Origin: Pseudomonadota bacterium
GTDB lineage: Bacteria; Pseudomonadota; Gammaproteobacteria; Burkholderiales; Burkholderiaceae_D
Assembly: GCA_023449275.1 (NCBI GenBank)
Contig: JAEXJM010000004.1
Span: 1 to 64,000 of the forward strand
Length of the DNA: 64,000 nt
Reading direction: 5' to 3'
The position numbers were made by a program, and so were the translations under genes. The notes under the pieces were generated by a model that did no database searches, was not told the DNA's origin, and saw only the letters and a program-made list of their open reading frames with translations. Shown here piece by piece: positions 26,877-36,528 of this stretch (position 1 is the stretch's first letter; each line of letters starts with the position of its first letter).

Positions 26877-27980
26877 TCATCCTTCATCCATGTCATTCAT
26901 TCTTGAAGTCCTGTCTGCCTTCACGTATTCTGCAATGGCATTCCGCAACAAATCAAGGCCTGCGCCTGTTTGTGCACTGACAAATACACGGGAAATTCTA
27001 CCATACTCATCCCGTTCGACAGCGGGTTCCTGCCCGGCTAGATCGATCTTGTTCCAGACCAGCAGTTGGGGCACGTTTTCAGCCCCGATTTCCTTCAGAA
27101 CCATATTGACCTGTTCGATCTGCTCTCTTCTCATCGGATTGGCGGCATCGACTACATGCAAGAGCAAATCGGCATGAATCGTTTCCTCCAGAGTCGCCCT
27201 GAACGCGGCAACCAGCTGATGCGGCAACTCTCGAACGAACCCGACCGTATCGGATACGACGACATTTCCCGTTCCTTCGATATAGATCCGCCGTGATGTC
27301 GTATCCAGTGTCGCGAACAACTGATCGGCGACATAGGTCCCTGCTTTCGTCATCGTGTTGAACAGGGTCGATTTGCCGGCATTGGTATAACCGACCAGCG
27401 ACACGGAAAAGATGTGGTTGCGGTTTCTGGAACGCCTTTGCGTTTCCCGCTGGCGCTGCAATTTTTCCAGCTTCGAGCGCAACATGCGGACACGGCCGCC
27501 AATCAGGCGGCGGTCCGTTTCAAGCTGGGTCTCACCCGGCCCGCGCAGGCCGATACCGCCCTTTTGCCGTTCCAGATGAGTCCAGCCCCGGACAAGTCTG
27601 GTCATCAGATGCTGTAGCTGGGCCAGCTCGACCTGAACCTTGCCTTCATGGCTTTTGGCACGCTGTGCGAAAATATCGAGGATCAGGCTTGTCCTGTCCA
27701 CGACATTGACTTCCAGACGTTTTTCCAGATTGCGCTGCTGCGCCGGGGAAAGGGCATGGTTGAATATGACCAGGTCAGCCTTGTACAAATGAACCGCCTG
27801 TATGATTTCATCGACCTTTCCGTTTCCCACATAATATGCGGCATCCGGACTGGCTCTTTTGCCCGTCACATTCAAAACGGGTTGGGCGCCAGCCGATTTG
27901 GCCAGCAGCGTCAGTTCTTCGAGACTCCCTGAAAAATCACCTTTTCCGAAATCGACTCCGACAAGAATGGCTTTTGGCAT
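26877..27980 (-). CDS. hflX: GTPase HflX
   Basis: HflX is a ribosome-binding GTPase that can split stalled ribosomes under stress. The 367-residue product has the N-terminal HflX domain (NGKVDEI, FNHALSPAQQRNLEK, then DRTSLILDIFAQRA) and the glycine-rich GGIGLRGPGETQLETDRR. The G domain carries GYTNAGKST (G1), DTVGFV (G3) and NKID (G4). It lies 24 bases downstream of hfq and upstream of hflK. Confidence 0.96.
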   Translation of the reverse strand: MPKAILVGVDFGKGDFSGSLEELTLLAKSAGAQPVLNVTGKRASPDAAYYVGNGKVDEIIQAVHLYKADLVIFNHALSPAQQRNLEKRLEVNVVDRTSLILDIFAQRAKSHEGKVQVELAQLQHLMTRLVRGWTHLERQKGGIGLRGPGETQLETDRRLIGGRVRMLRSKLEKLQRQRETQRRSRNRNHIFSVSLVGYTNAGKSTLFNTMTKAGTYVADQLFATLDTTSRRIYIEGTGNVVVSDTVGFVRELPHQLVAAFRATLEETIHADLLLHVVDAANPMRREQIEQVNMVLKEIGAENVPQLLVWNKIDLAGQEPAVERDEYGRISRVFVSAQTGAGLDLLRNAIAEYVKADRTSRMNDMDEG

Positions 27981-28004
27981 ATCAACAACCCACTCCGTCG
28001 ATCA

Positions 28005-28244
28005 TCAGGCGTTTTCCTCGTCAAGATTCATGTTGATGGCACGTGACGGCACGACGGTGGAAATGGCGTGTTTGTAAACCATTTGCGTCACGCTGTTACG
28101 CAACAGCACGACATACTGGTCGAAAGATTCCACCTGGCCCTGCAACTTGATTCCGTTGATCAGGTAGATTGAAACCGGAATGTGTTCCTTGCGCAGAATG
28201 TTCAGAAACGGATCCTGCAGCATTTGACCTTTGTTGGCACTCAT
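28005..28244 (-). CDS. hfq: RNA chaperone Hfq
   Basis: Hfq is a hexameric Sm-like protein that pairs small RNAs with their targets. The 79-residue sequence from MSANKGQ has Sm1 (DPFLNILRKEHIPVSIYLINGIKLQGQVESFDQYVVLL) and Sm2 (MVYKHAISTVVPSR), both near-identical to known Hfq. The start at 28244 is preferred over the upstream ATG at 28256 because GGAG lies six bases before it. The C-terminal tail is short (NMNLDEENA). Confidence 0.97.
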   Translation of the reverse strand: MSANKGQMLQDPFLNILRKEHIPVSIYLINGIKLQGQVESFDQYVVLLRNSVTQMVYKHAISTVVPSRAINMNLDEENA

Positions 28245-28387
28245 GTTTGACTCCATTGAATAGTTGTAATTGTTGAATAGTGGAGACGAAAATCAGATTG
28301 TCATATCGCCATGGGCAATAACGAAAACAGATTAACTATACCCTATTTGCCGGGGATTGATATGACCTGCTTCAGTTTCAGGCCATA

Positions 28388-29725
28388 TTATTTCGCAAAC
28401 GGATTCTTTCCGGAGCGGAATTCAATCCGCAAGGGTGTTCCCGCCAATGAAAATGCATCCCGGAAATGCTTTTCCAGATAACGTTTGTAATCGTCGCTGA
28501 TGGCATCGAGACTGTTGCCGTGGATGACGATAATCGGAGGGTTTTGCCCCCCCTGATGCGCATAACGCATTTTCGGACGTGCCCCTCCCTGCTTGCGAGG
28601 CGGTTGCTGGTGTTCCACCGCTTCTTCCAGCACCCGCGTCAGGCGAGGCGTGGACAGTTTGGCCATTGCCGCCGCATAGGCTGAATCGATGGAACGCATC
28701 AGGGCGCCGATACCGGTCGATTTCAGGGCGGATACGTAATGGAACTTGGCAAACGACAGGAAATGAAGTTTTCGTTCCACTTCGGATTTCACTTCCTTGC
28801 GCTTGTCCTGATCCAGTCCGTCCCATTTGTTGATGCCGACCACCAGTGCCCTTCCGCTTTCCAGCACGAAACCGGCAATATGGGCATCCTGCTCGGAAAT
28901 ATCCTGTCGTGCATCCAGCAGCAACAACACGACATTGGCTTCGGAGATGGCTTGCAGGGTTTTGACGACCGAAAATTTTTCAATGGCCTGAAAGACCTTG
29001 CCGCGTTTTCTCAAACCGGCCGTATCGACGAGTGTGTACTGCTTTCCATCTCTCTCGAAAGGGATTTCAATCGCATCACGCGTCGTTCCCGGCAAATCGA
29101 AGGCAATGACCCGTTCTTCCCCGAGAAGGGCGTTGATCATGGTCGATTTTCCGACATTCGGGCGCCCGACAATCGCCAGCTTGATATGCTGACCTTCAGG
29201 CTCGACCTCATCTTCCGTTTCCGCGGGAGATAAGGGAACCGTTTTCAGCGCCTCATCCAGCAGGGTATAAACCCCGTCACCATGCGCTGACGAAATGACA
29301 AGGGGATCACCCAGCCCGAGTTCATAAAAGTCCGCTACGACTGCGGTATATTTCATGCCTTCGGCCTTGTTGACCGCCAGAATGACCGGCCTGCCGGACT
29401 TGCGAAGGTAATCGGTAATGGCCTTGTCATGCGGCGTGATTCCCTGACGGCCATCGACGATAAAGACGACCACATCCGCCTCGGCGACTGCCTGCTTCGT
29501 CTGTCTGGCCATTTCCTGCATGACACCTTCCTTGACGACCGGTTCGAAACCACCGGTATCAATGACCAGAAAAGGACGATCCCCCATTCTGCCTTCGCCA
29601 TAATGGCGGTCCCGGGTCAAACCGGGAAAATCGGCAACGAGCGCCGCCCTCGAACGTGTCAGACGATTGAATAAAGTCGACTTTCCGACATTGGGCCGTC
29701 CGACCAGAGCAATAACAGGCTTCAT
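28388..29725 (-). CDS. der: Ribosome assembly GTPase Der (EngA)
   Basis: Der is an essential GTPase for 50S ribosome assembly, distinctive in having two G domains in tandem. Both are visible: GRPNVGKSTLFN at residues 8-19 and GRPNVGKSTMIN near 187, each with DTGG/DTAG and NKxx motifs (VNKAEG, INKWDG). A C-terminal KH-like domain ends the 445 residues. A 143-base gap separates it from hfq, so hfq may have its own promoter (TATAGT at 28335-28340 on the minus strand is a weak candidate). Confidence 0.97.
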   Translation of the reverse strand: MKPVIALVGRPNVGKSTLFNRLTRSRAALVADFPGLTRDRHYGEGRMGDRPFLVIDTGGFEPVVKEGVMQEMARQTKQAVAEADVVVFIVDGRQGITPHDKAITDYLRKSGRPVILAVNKAEGMKYTAVVADFYELGLGDPLVISSAHGDGVYTLLDEALKTVPLSPAETEDEVEPEGQHIKLAIVGRPNVGKSTMINALLGEERVIAFDLPGTTRDAIEIPFERDGKQYTLVDTAGLRKRGKVFQAIEKFSVVKTLQAISEANVVLLLLDARQDISEQDAHIAGFVLESGRALVVGINKWDGLDQDKRKEVKSEVERKLHFLSFAKFHYVSALKSTGIGALMRSIDSAYAAAMAKLSTPRLTRVLEEAVEHQQPPRKQGGARPKMRYAHQGGQNPPIIVIHGNSLDAISDDYKRYLEKHFRDAFSLAGTPLRIEFRSGKNPFAK

Positions 29726-29728
29726 TTT

Positions 29729-30886
29729 TTAATCCAGAGTAAATGCCTGCAGGGAACCGGCACGCGTTTGAACAACCAGCCTGTCACCAGCGACCAATGG
29801 TGTTGTGTTAATGGCCGAGCCATCCGTTTCGATTCGTGCCTTGAACGAACCGTCATACGCGGAAAGGAAATGGACAAAGCCCTTGGCATCGCCCACAGCG
29901 ACAGTCGATCGATAAGGCACCGGCGTCGTCAGGTCACGGTATGTCATTTTGTCATTGCGCCAGACGCTCTGGCCTCTCGTATTGGAAAGTGCATACACCT
30001 TGTCGGCCGTATCGACAGCATAGACATAACTTTCATCGATACTGACACCGACCTTGCTTGAAAAGTCCCTGACCCAGTAAACCGAGCCGGAAACAACGTC
30101 AAAACACCCCATCCGTCCCTGATAGGCCGTGGCACATACGCCCTGACCGTAAATGGCAGGTACGCCGGACGCGTCAGCAATTCTTTCCAGCTCCGTCGCA
30201 CCGCGTGGCTCGCCGATCGGCACTTCCCAACGGATGGCACCGTTATTCAACATCATGGAAATCATTCTGCCGCCCGGCAACGCGACAACGGCTGTCGGCC
30301 CGACGGTCGCAATACCTGGTGACGAACGCAGCATCAGGGCAGGCGCACGGTAAGGCACCATCCAGCGACGTTCTCCTGTCGCCGAGTCATAACCTGCAAT
30401 CTGGTTGTCCATGCTCCGGATCACCACCATATTCTGTGCAATGACTGGAGTGGTCAGAATTTCCGTCGATACAGGAGACTTCCATTTTTCATTGCCGTCG
30501 GAGTCAAGTGCGACAAGATGGCCTTTTTCACCTGCCACAACGATGGTGTAACCGTCACTGGCAACGCCAGCCGTCAGATTCATGCCGACATTCTTGCGCC
30601 AGAGAACGCCTCCTGTTGAAGGATCGACTTTGACCACGGTACCATCTGCCGCCGCCGCATAAACGGCGTCAAACGTATAGGCCGGTGCGAAAAAATAATT
30701 GTCCGCTGCCCCGACATTGACAGACCAGACTCGGTTCACCTTTGCCGATGGTGTAAACTCGACCAGCTCGGCAGGAGGATGCCGTGGCACCGGCTTCGAA
30801 AACCAGCTGAACATGCTGCAGCCCGAGAGCGTCAGCAATAATAAAGTGCCACCGAGAGCGAATGCCAATCGTAACCGTTTATTCAC
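29729..30886 (-). CDS. bamB: Outer membrane assembly lipoprotein BamB
   Basis: BamB is a beta-propeller lipoprotein of the BAM complex, which inserts beta-barrel proteins in the outer membrane. The 385-residue product has a lipoprotein signal with lipobox LSGC (Cys near residue 23). Repeats of the PQQ/propeller type follow (DGTVVKVDPSTGGVLWRKNVG, KGHLVALDSDGNEKWKSPV, NQIAGYDSATGERRWMVPY). It lies three bases before der, the conserved yfgM-bamB-der order. Confidence 0.96.
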   Translation of the reverse strand: MNKRLRLAFALGGTLLLLTLSGCSMFSWFSKPVPRHPPAELVEFTPSAKVNRVWSVNVGAADNYFFAPAYTFDAVYAAAADGTVVKVDPSTGGVLWRKNVGMNLTAGVASDGYTIVVAGEKGHLVALDSDGNEKWKSPVSTEILTTPVIAQNMVVIRSMDNQIAGYDSATGERRWMVPYRAPALMLRSSPGIATVGPTAVVALPGGRMISMMLNNGAIRWEVPIGEPRGATELERIADASGVPAIYGQGVCATAYQGRMGCFDVVSGSVYWVRDFSSKVGVSIDESYVYAVDTADKVYALSNTRGQSVWRNDKMTYRDLTTPVPYRSTVAVGDAKGFVHFLSAYDGSFKARIETDGSAINTTPLVAGDRLVVQTRAGSLQAFTLD

Positions 30887-30889
30887 GCT

Positions 30890-31537
30890 TTATCCTTTTG
30901 TAGCCGATGAGCCGCCGATTTCTTCCAGCTTCAGTTGAATCAACTGTTTGCCCGGATCTTCAGGAGAAGCCTTGTCCAGGGCGGTCTGATAGGCCGCTCT
31001 CGCTTCTTCGAGCTTGCCCTGTGCTACCAGAAGATCGCCTTTCCGATCTTCCGCCAGACTGACGAACGATTCGGGAAACCGGGTGGACATGACTTTCATG
31101 CCTTCATCGTAGGCCTTTTCGTCCAGATAGATTCCGGCAAGACGGACGCGCGCCATTGCCTTGTAGCCATCCAGACTGCCATTGTCGACAACCCATTGCA
31201 ACCGTGCCTTGGCTTCGTCGATATCTTTTGCATCATAAGCCATTTTGGCGGCGACCAGACTGATCATGGGGGCATAAGCCGTCCGGCCGAACTTGTCCTG
31301 GGTATCTTTTGCAATCCGCTGCGCCCGTTCATTGTCATTGGCCACGACGGCGCTTTGCATTTCATAATACAGTTGCGATGCCTGTGCCGCCTGTTTGCGC
31401 TGGTAATATCCCCAATACGCATATGCGGCATACCCTGCCAGAACGACGATCAAAACCCAGGTAATCCAGTTACCGTGTTTTTTCCACCATGCCTTCAGGG
31501 AATCCAGCTGTTCCTGTTCTTCTAAATCGTAAGCCAT
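30890..31537 (-). CDS. YfgM-family tetratricopeptide membrane protein
   Basis: The 215-residue product (from MAYDLEEQEQLDSLKAWW) has the usual YfgM start, one membrane helix (NWITWVLIVVLAGYAAYAYWGY) and a periplasmic TPR-like region. In E. coli the homologue associates with the SecYEG/PpiD translocon and periplasmic chaperones. Position between hisS and bamB is diagnostic. I trimmed the open frame's upstream extension because it reaches into hisS and is not family-like. Confidence 0.9.
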   Translation of the reverse strand: MAYDLEEQEQLDSLKAWWKKHGNWITWVLIVVLAGYAAYAYWGYYQRKQAAQASQLYYEMQSAVVANDNERAQRIAKDTQDKFGRTAYAPMISLVAAKMAYDAKDIDEAKARLQWVVDNGSLDGYKAMARVRLAGIYLDEKAYDEGMKVMSTRFPESFVSLAEDRKGDLLVAQGKLEEARAAYQTALDKASPEDPGKQLIQLKLEEIGGSSATKG

Positions 31538-31547
31538 ATAAAATAAA

Positions 31548-32918
31548 TTAATGAGAACAACAATCGTGCGAGGAATGATCTTCTCCGCACCCACATTCAC
31601 CAACGATCTGGTCTACCAGATAATCGGCGACTTTTTCAAACGGTACGCTCAACTGGTTATTGGCCATATTATCCGAACGCAAGGCCTTGACGCTTGCCTG
31701 ACCGCTCCTGACTTCGTCTTCACCGATCAGAATGGCGTATGAAGCACCACTCTCGTCAGCCCGTTTCATCTGCGCCTTGAAACTGCCGCCCGAATTGGCC
31801 GCCGCACAATAGACAATGACGTTCAGCCCTGTATTTCTCAGTGACTCTGCCAGAACAAACGCTTCGGGTAAAGCCTCCTCTCCCTGATGTGCGATAAAAA
31901 CATCAGCTTTGCTAGGAACATTGGTTTCACCCTGTGCCTTCAACAATTCGATCAGGCGTTCCATACCCAGCGCGAATCCGCAGGAAGGCGTGAATTTCCC
32001 GCTGAACATTTCAAACAGGGGGTCGTAGCGCCCGCCACCACAAACCGTGCCCTGCGAGCCGAGTTCCTCGCTGATCCACTCGAAAACGGTCCGGTTATAG
32101 TAATCCATACCCCGGACAAGACGCGGATTGATCGTAAAAGGAATGTTGTTGCGCTTCAGGATACGCTGTACGCCCTCGAAATGGTCGAGTGAATCCTTTT
32201 CGAGATAATCAAGCAGCTTGGGAGCAGCATTGACCATATCCTGCATGGCCGGATTTTTCGTATCGAGAATACGCAGGGGATTGCTGTACAGGCGACGCTG
32301 AGCATCCTCATCCAGCAAACCCTTGTGCTGCTCGAAATAAGCGATCAGGTCGGCACGATGGCGATTGCGCTCCCCGGCATTGCCGATCGAATTGATTTCA
32401 AGACGGATGTTCTGCAATCCCAGATCATCCCACAAGCGCTGGCACAACAGGATCAGTTCGGCATCGATGTCCGGCCCCGGAAAACCGATGGCCTCTGCAC
32501 CGATCTGATGAAACTGGCGATACCGTCCCCGTTGTGGCCGTTCATGACGGAACATGGGGCCGGAGTACCAGAGACGCTTCGGTCCGTTGTATGTCAGGTT
32601 ATGCTCCACAACGGCACGCACGACCCCGGCAGTGCTTTCCGGTCTCAAGGTCAGGCGATCCCCATTCAGTGAATCCTCGAAGGAATACATTTCTTTCTCG
32701 ACGATATCGGTAACGGCACCAAGTCCTCTGGCAAAAAGCGCCGTTTCTTCAACGATCGGCGTACGGATTCTTTCATATCCATAGCTCTTCAAAACGGATT
32801 CAACCGTGTTTTCAAGCAACTCCCAGACAGGCGCGTCATCAGGAAGAATATCGTTCATTCCCTTGATACCCAGAATTTTCTTTACCTTTTTTGTCTTGTT
32901 TTCTTCAGACATGTTCAT
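31548..32918 (-). CDS. hisS: Histidyl-tRNA synthetase, with Cys/His-rich C-terminal tail
   Basis: HisRS charges tRNA-His. The 456-residue protein shows class II motifs: motif 2 around MFRHERPQRGRYRQFHQIGAEA, the histidine A motif LVRGMDYYNRTVFEW, and motif 3 CGFALGMERLIEL, then an anticodon-binding domain. It is longer than the usual 420-430 residues. About 10 extra residues at the start (KTKKVKK) and a tail of about 18 residues at the end carry four Cys and three His (CGCGEDHSSHDCCSH). The tail looks like a metal-binding appendage. Confidence 0.96.
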   Translation of the reverse strand: MNMSEENKTKKVKKILGIKGMNDILPDDAPVWELLENTVESVLKSYGYERIRTPIVEETALFARGLGAVTDIVEKEMYSFEDSLNGDRLTLRPESTAGVVRAVVEHNLTYNGPKRLWYSGPMFRHERPQRGRYRQFHQIGAEAIGFPGPDIDAELILLCQRLWDDLGLQNIRLEINSIGNAGERNRHRADLIAYFEQHKGLLDEDAQRRLYSNPLRILDTKNPAMQDMVNAAPKLLDYLEKDSLDHFEGVQRILKRNNIPFTINPRLVRGMDYYNRTVFEWISEELGSQGTVCGGGRYDPLFEMFSGKFTPSCGFALGMERLIELLKAQGETNVPSKADVFIAHQGEEALPEAFVLAESLRNTGLNVIVYCAAANSGGSFKAQMKRADESGASYAILIGEDEVRSGQASVKALRSDNMANNQLSVPFEKVADYLVDQIVGECGCGEDHSSHDCCSH

Positions 32919-32936
32919 TCACGTTCTTGTTGGTTT

Positions 32937-34211
32937 TCAATCTGTCAGCTTTTTTACGCCATAGTGGGACTGGACGTATTCCAAAATGATTTCCTGAAAC
33001 TGCCTGTCGATGTCGTTTCCCCGCAATGTCGTTTTTTTCCGGCCATCCTCGAATACCGGAACGGCAGGCGACTCCCCGTTACCCGGAAGGCTGATCCCGA
33101 TATTGGCATGGCGCGATTCACCGGGGCCGTTGACAATGCATCCCATAACGGCCACATTCATCGTTTCCACGCCTGGATACAACGTTTTCCACTCCGGCAT
33201 CATCTTGCGCAGATAATTCTGGGTATTCGCCGCCAGTTCCTGAAACAGGCTGGAAGAGGTACGTCCACATCCCGGACACGAGGTCACCAGCGGAACGAAA
33301 TTGCGCAAACCGGTTGTCTGCAACAATTCCTGTGCGACGATCACTTCGCGCGTTCGGGCTTCGCCGGGCTCCGGCGTCAGGGAAATGCGGATTGTATCGC
33401 CAATTCCTTCCTGCAACAATACGGAAAGCGCCGCAACGGAGGCCACGATCCCCTTGCTGCCGACACCCGCTTCCGTCAGCCCCAGATGCAAGGCATAGTC
33501 GCAACGGCCGGACAATTCACGGTAAACGGCAATCAGGTCCTGAACCTGAGAAACCTTGCACGACAAGACGATATGGTCAGCCGGCAGGCCCAACTCGACG
33601 GCACGGTCGGCACTTTCAATAGCCGAAACGATCAGCGCTTCATACATGACACTCTGGATCGACCATGGATCAGTCCGTTTGGCATTTTCTTCTCTCAACC
33701 GTTCCAGTAACACCTGATCCAGGCTGCCCCAGTTCACACCGATACGGACAGGCTTGTCGTAACGGCAAGCGACATCGATCATCTCGGCAAAATGGGCATC
33801 CTTCCTGGCGCCCTGCCCGACATTGCCAGGATTGATCCGGTATTTCGAAAGCGCCTTTGCGCATTCGGGAAACCGCGTCAGGAGCAAATGTCCGTTGTAA
33901 TGGAAGTCACCGACCAGAGGAACAGGCATACCCAATGCATCCAGTCTTTCCCGGATAACAGGAACGGCCTGCGCCGCTTCCGGCGTATTGACCGTCAGCC
34001 GGACGAGTTCCGACCCGGCTTTTGCCAGTTCGACGACTTGCGACACGGTCGCGTCGACATCACTCGTGGCCGTATTGGTCATTGACTGGATGACAACCGG
34101 CGCTCCGTTACCGATCACGATCGTCTTGTCCGCCTGCCTGACCGCAACGCCAAATGTTTTTCTTCTTGGCGCGATACCGGATACAAGCGCCCTGGTATTG
34201 GATTTCATCAA
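32937..34211 (-). CDS. ispG: 4-hydroxy-3-methylbut-2-en-1-yl diphosphate synthase
   Basis: IspG is the iron-sulfur enzyme of the MEP isoprenoid pathway that makes HMBPP. The 424-residue product has the N-terminal TIM-barrel start (VIQSMTNTATSDVDATVSQVVEL). The C-terminal cluster site has cysteines in SCPGCGRTSSSLFQ and MGCIVNGPGESRHANIGIS. The length matches the proteobacterial type. It lies between rodZ and hisS, one base after rodZ. Confidence 0.97.
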   Translation of the reverse strand: MMKSNTRALVSGIAPRRKTFGVAVRQADKTIVIGNGAPVVIQSMTNTATSDVDATVSQVVELAKAGSELVRLTVNTPEAAQAVPVIRERLDALGMPVPLVGDFHYNGHLLLTRFPECAKALSKYRINPGNVGQGARKDAHFAEMIDVACRYDKPVRIGVNWGSLDQVLLERLREENAKRTDPWSIQSVMYEALIVSAIESADRAVELGLPADHIVLSCKVSQVQDLIAVYRELSGRCDYALHLGLTEAGVGSKGIVASVAALSVLLQEGIGDTIRISLTPEPGEARTREVIVAQELLQTTGLRNFVPLVTSCPGCGRTSSSLFQELAANTQNYLRKMMPEWKTLYPGVETMNVAVMGCIVNGPGESRHANIGISLPGNGESPAVPVFEDGRKKTTLRGNDIDRQFQEIILEYVQSHYGVKKLTD

Positions 34212-34212
34212 G

Positions 34213-35211
34213 CTACTTCAAACTCACTTTCGCCACGGAATTGTTTGTACTGGAAACCAGATCGACAGGCGACCCCTTGTATTCCATATTGACGCCCGGA
34301 GCAAAGCCCACAATGACGGTAACCGGTTCGGTTACTTCGTGCTGACGCTTCTCGCCGGGTTTGCCGATATATTCAGCAATCACAGCGCCGTCTTTTTTCT
34401 GAACCCGCAACCAGGATTTTTCCGTGAAACTGACAACGAGCGACGCCCCCTTCACGGCAGGTGCCTGTGTAACTGTTGCGGCAACATTCTGTGCTGTCGG
34501 CGCCTGAACGGGAACATTGGCTCCGGCAACCGCCGTACCAGCCACATTGACGGATGCCTGATCCGTTGGCCTGTTTTCAGAACTACCCGCCTGATCAGCT
34601 GACGGAGCCGTTTGTTTTGTTTCCGGAGCAGGCGCTGCCGGTGACGGAACCGTTTCGGCCTTCGGTACGGTGGCTTCAGGCGTTTCTTTCTTCAGGATAT
34701 TGCGGTCAAACCTGAAAAGCTTCATGTTCCAGGCAACGATCAGCGCGATGACAATGATGATCAGCAGTATGACCAGCTTGCCCGATCTGCCACGTTTTCT
34801 TTTGAACGGTTCACGGTTTTTCACGAAAGGTTCAACCGGTTTGCCTGGAGGAACATGAGCAGCGGCAGGTGTTTTTGCCTTGACGGAAAAAGCGGCCACC
34901 AGAGGATCAGGATCGATTTGCAATACTCTGGCATAGGCGCGGACAAATCCCCTTGCCGTTGCCATGCCGTGCAGTGCCTCATAATCGTCCGCTTCCAGAT
35001 AACGTACCTGGCGCACCGACATTTTCAGGCGTGACGCAATCTGTTCTTCCGATATGCCGTCAGCAATCCGTTTGGCAGCCAGAATGGCGCCCGGTTTCAG
35101 GGAACGCGATGTTTCTGCAGAGGAGACAGCATCACTCCCGGCTGGTTCCGGTGCATTTTTTTCAGGGTCGGAGGGATCGTTTTCCATTTTTTTTATTTGT
35201 TCGTTGTCCAT
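34213..35211 (-). CDS. rodZ: RodZ-family cytoskeletal/helix-turn-helix membrane protein
   Basis: RodZ links the MreB cytoskeleton to the cell-wall machinery. The 332-residue product has a cytosolic helix-turn-helix domain (LAAKRIADGISEEQIASRLKMSVRQVRYLEADDYEAL, residues about 42-80), a basic segment and one membrane helix (KLVILLIIIVIALIVAW, about 147-163). An Ala/Pro/Thr-rich linker leads to a C-terminal DUF4115 domain (VVSFTEKSWLRVQKKDGAVI). Position before ispG is conserved. The pilF gene often found between rlmN and rodZ in relatives is missing here. Confidence 0.92.
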   Translation of the reverse strand: MDNEQIKKMENDPSDPEKNAPEPAGSDAVSSAETSRSLKPGAILAAKRIADGISEEQIASRLKMSVRQVRYLEADDYEALHGMATARGFVRAYARVLQIDPDPLVAAFSVKAKTPAAAHVPPGKPVEPFVKNREPFKRKRGRSGKLVILLIIIVIALIVAWNMKLFRFDRNILKKETPEATVPKAETVPSPAAPAPETKQTAPSADQAGSSENRPTDQASVNVAGTAVAGANVPVQAPTAQNVAATVTQAPAVKGASLVVSFTEKSWLRVQKKDGAVIAEYIGKPGEKRQHEVTEPVTVIVGFAPGVNMEYKGSPVDLVSSTNNSVAKVSLK

Positions 35212-35302
35212 TTACCTCTCCATCATAAAAAAGGCACACTCTTCAGTCGTGAGATATTTCAAGCTTGCATCAAAATAATCCACACCTCGCCTGAAAAGCC
35301 AT

Positions 35303-36466
35303 CTAGCAGTTGCTCTGAAACCGGTAATTCCGGGCAATGGCTGCCGGATCGATTTTGCTTTCCGCCATCCGTTCCTGCAATCTCGTCCTGTCTTTTATTT
35401 CTCCGGCCAGAAGGCCGCATGCCGCTTCGATATCTTCGCCTCTGGCCTTTCGTACCGTCGTCACGATTCCCGCGTCCAGCAAAATTTTCGCGAACGACTG
35501 GATGCGGGCGTCAGTCGATCTTTTCAAGCCCGGCATCGGAATGGAATTGAAGGGAATCAGATTCAGCTTGCATGATACCGGATTCGACCCATGTTTAACC
35601 AGTTTCACGAGTTCTTTGGCGTGAAGGTCCGTATCATTTATGCCATCCAACATGCAATATTCAAACGTGATGAAATCACGGGGCGCATGATCCAGATAAC
35701 GCTGGCATGCCGCCATCAATTCTTTCAGTGGATGTTTTCTGTTCAAGGGAACAAGATGATCCCGCAAGGTGTCGTTCGGTGCGTGAAGGGAAACCGCGAG
35801 CGCAACAGGACATTCCTTTGCCAGACGGTCGATCATCGGCACGACGCCACTGGTGGAAACCGTGACACGACGTCTGGACAAACCGTAAGCATTGTCGTCC
35901 AGCATCAGTTTCAGAGCGCTGACACTGGCGTCGAAATTGAACAGGGGTTCACCCATGCCCATCATGACGACATTCGATATCTGGCGATCGTCTCTGGTAT
36001 CGGTCAGTCCCCTGGAACGGCGAACGGCAAATTCGGCCATCCACAACTGTCCGATGATTTCCGCCGTCGTCAGGTTTCTGGAAAAGCCCTGCTTGCCCGT
36101 CGAACAGAAAAGGCAATTGACGGCACAACCGGCCTGCGTGGAAACGCAAAGCGTACCACGGGTTTCTTCAGGGATGAATACCGTTTCAATGGCATTTCCC
36201 GCACCGACATCGAGAAGCCATTTCCGGGTACCGTCAGCCGAAACGGTATCTTTGAGAATATCGGGAGCCTTGACTTCCGCACACAACTCCAGTTTTCCTC
36301 GCAGGGATTTCGCCAGATCGGTCATTTCGGCAAAATCGCCGACTCCGAACTGATGAATCCACCGCTGCAGTTGTTTGGCACGAAACGGTTTTTCATTCAA
36401 TCCCCGGCAATATTCCACCAGTTGAACCGGGCTAAAGCCAAGGAGGTTGGTTCGTGCGTCAGTCAT
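35303..36466 (-). CDS. rlmN: Dual-specificity 23S rRNA/tRNA (adenine-C2) methyltransferase
   Basis: RlmN is a radical-SAM enzyme that methylates C2 of A2503 in 23S rRNA and A37 in some tRNAs. The 387-residue product contains the radical-SAM cluster motif (CAVNCLFC within STQAGCAVNCLFCSTGKQGF), MGMGEPLFNFD, and the catalytic-cysteine region EDIEAACGLLAGE near residue 350. It lies downstream of ndk, separated by a strong hairpin. Confidence 0.96.
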   Translation of the reverse strand: MTDARTNLLGFSPVQLVEYCRGLNEKPFRAKQLQRWIHQFGVGDFAEMTDLAKSLRGKLELCAEVKAPDILKDTVSADGTRKWLLDVGAGNAIETVFIPEETRGTLCVSTQAGCAVNCLFCSTGKQGFSRNLTTAEIIGQLWMAEFAVRRSRGLTDTRDDRQISNVVMMGMGEPLFNFDASVSALKLMLDDNAYGLSRRRVTVSTSGVVPMIDRLAKECPVALAVSLHAPNDTLRDHLVPLNRKHPLKELMAACQRYLDHAPRDFITFEYCMLDGINDTDLHAKELVKLVKHGSNPVSCKLNLIPFNSIPMPGLKRSTDARIQSFAKILLDAGIVTTVRKARGEDIEAACGLLAGEIKDRTRLQERMAESKIDPAAIARNYRFQSNC

Positions 36467-36486
36467 GTGAAAAGTCCTGCAAAACC

Positions 36487-36516
36487 TTTTGCGTCCGGAT
36501 CAAACCGGACGCAAAA
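36487..36516. terminator. Terminator between ndk and rlmN
   Basis: TTTTGCGTCCGG pairs perfectly with CCGGACGCAAAA around a six-base loop, 13 bases after the ndk stop. On the minus strand it ends in TTTT. The stem may only attenuate transcription into rlmN, whose start is 20 bases further on. Confidence 0.75.
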
Positions 36517-36528
36517 TCTGAAGCAATA

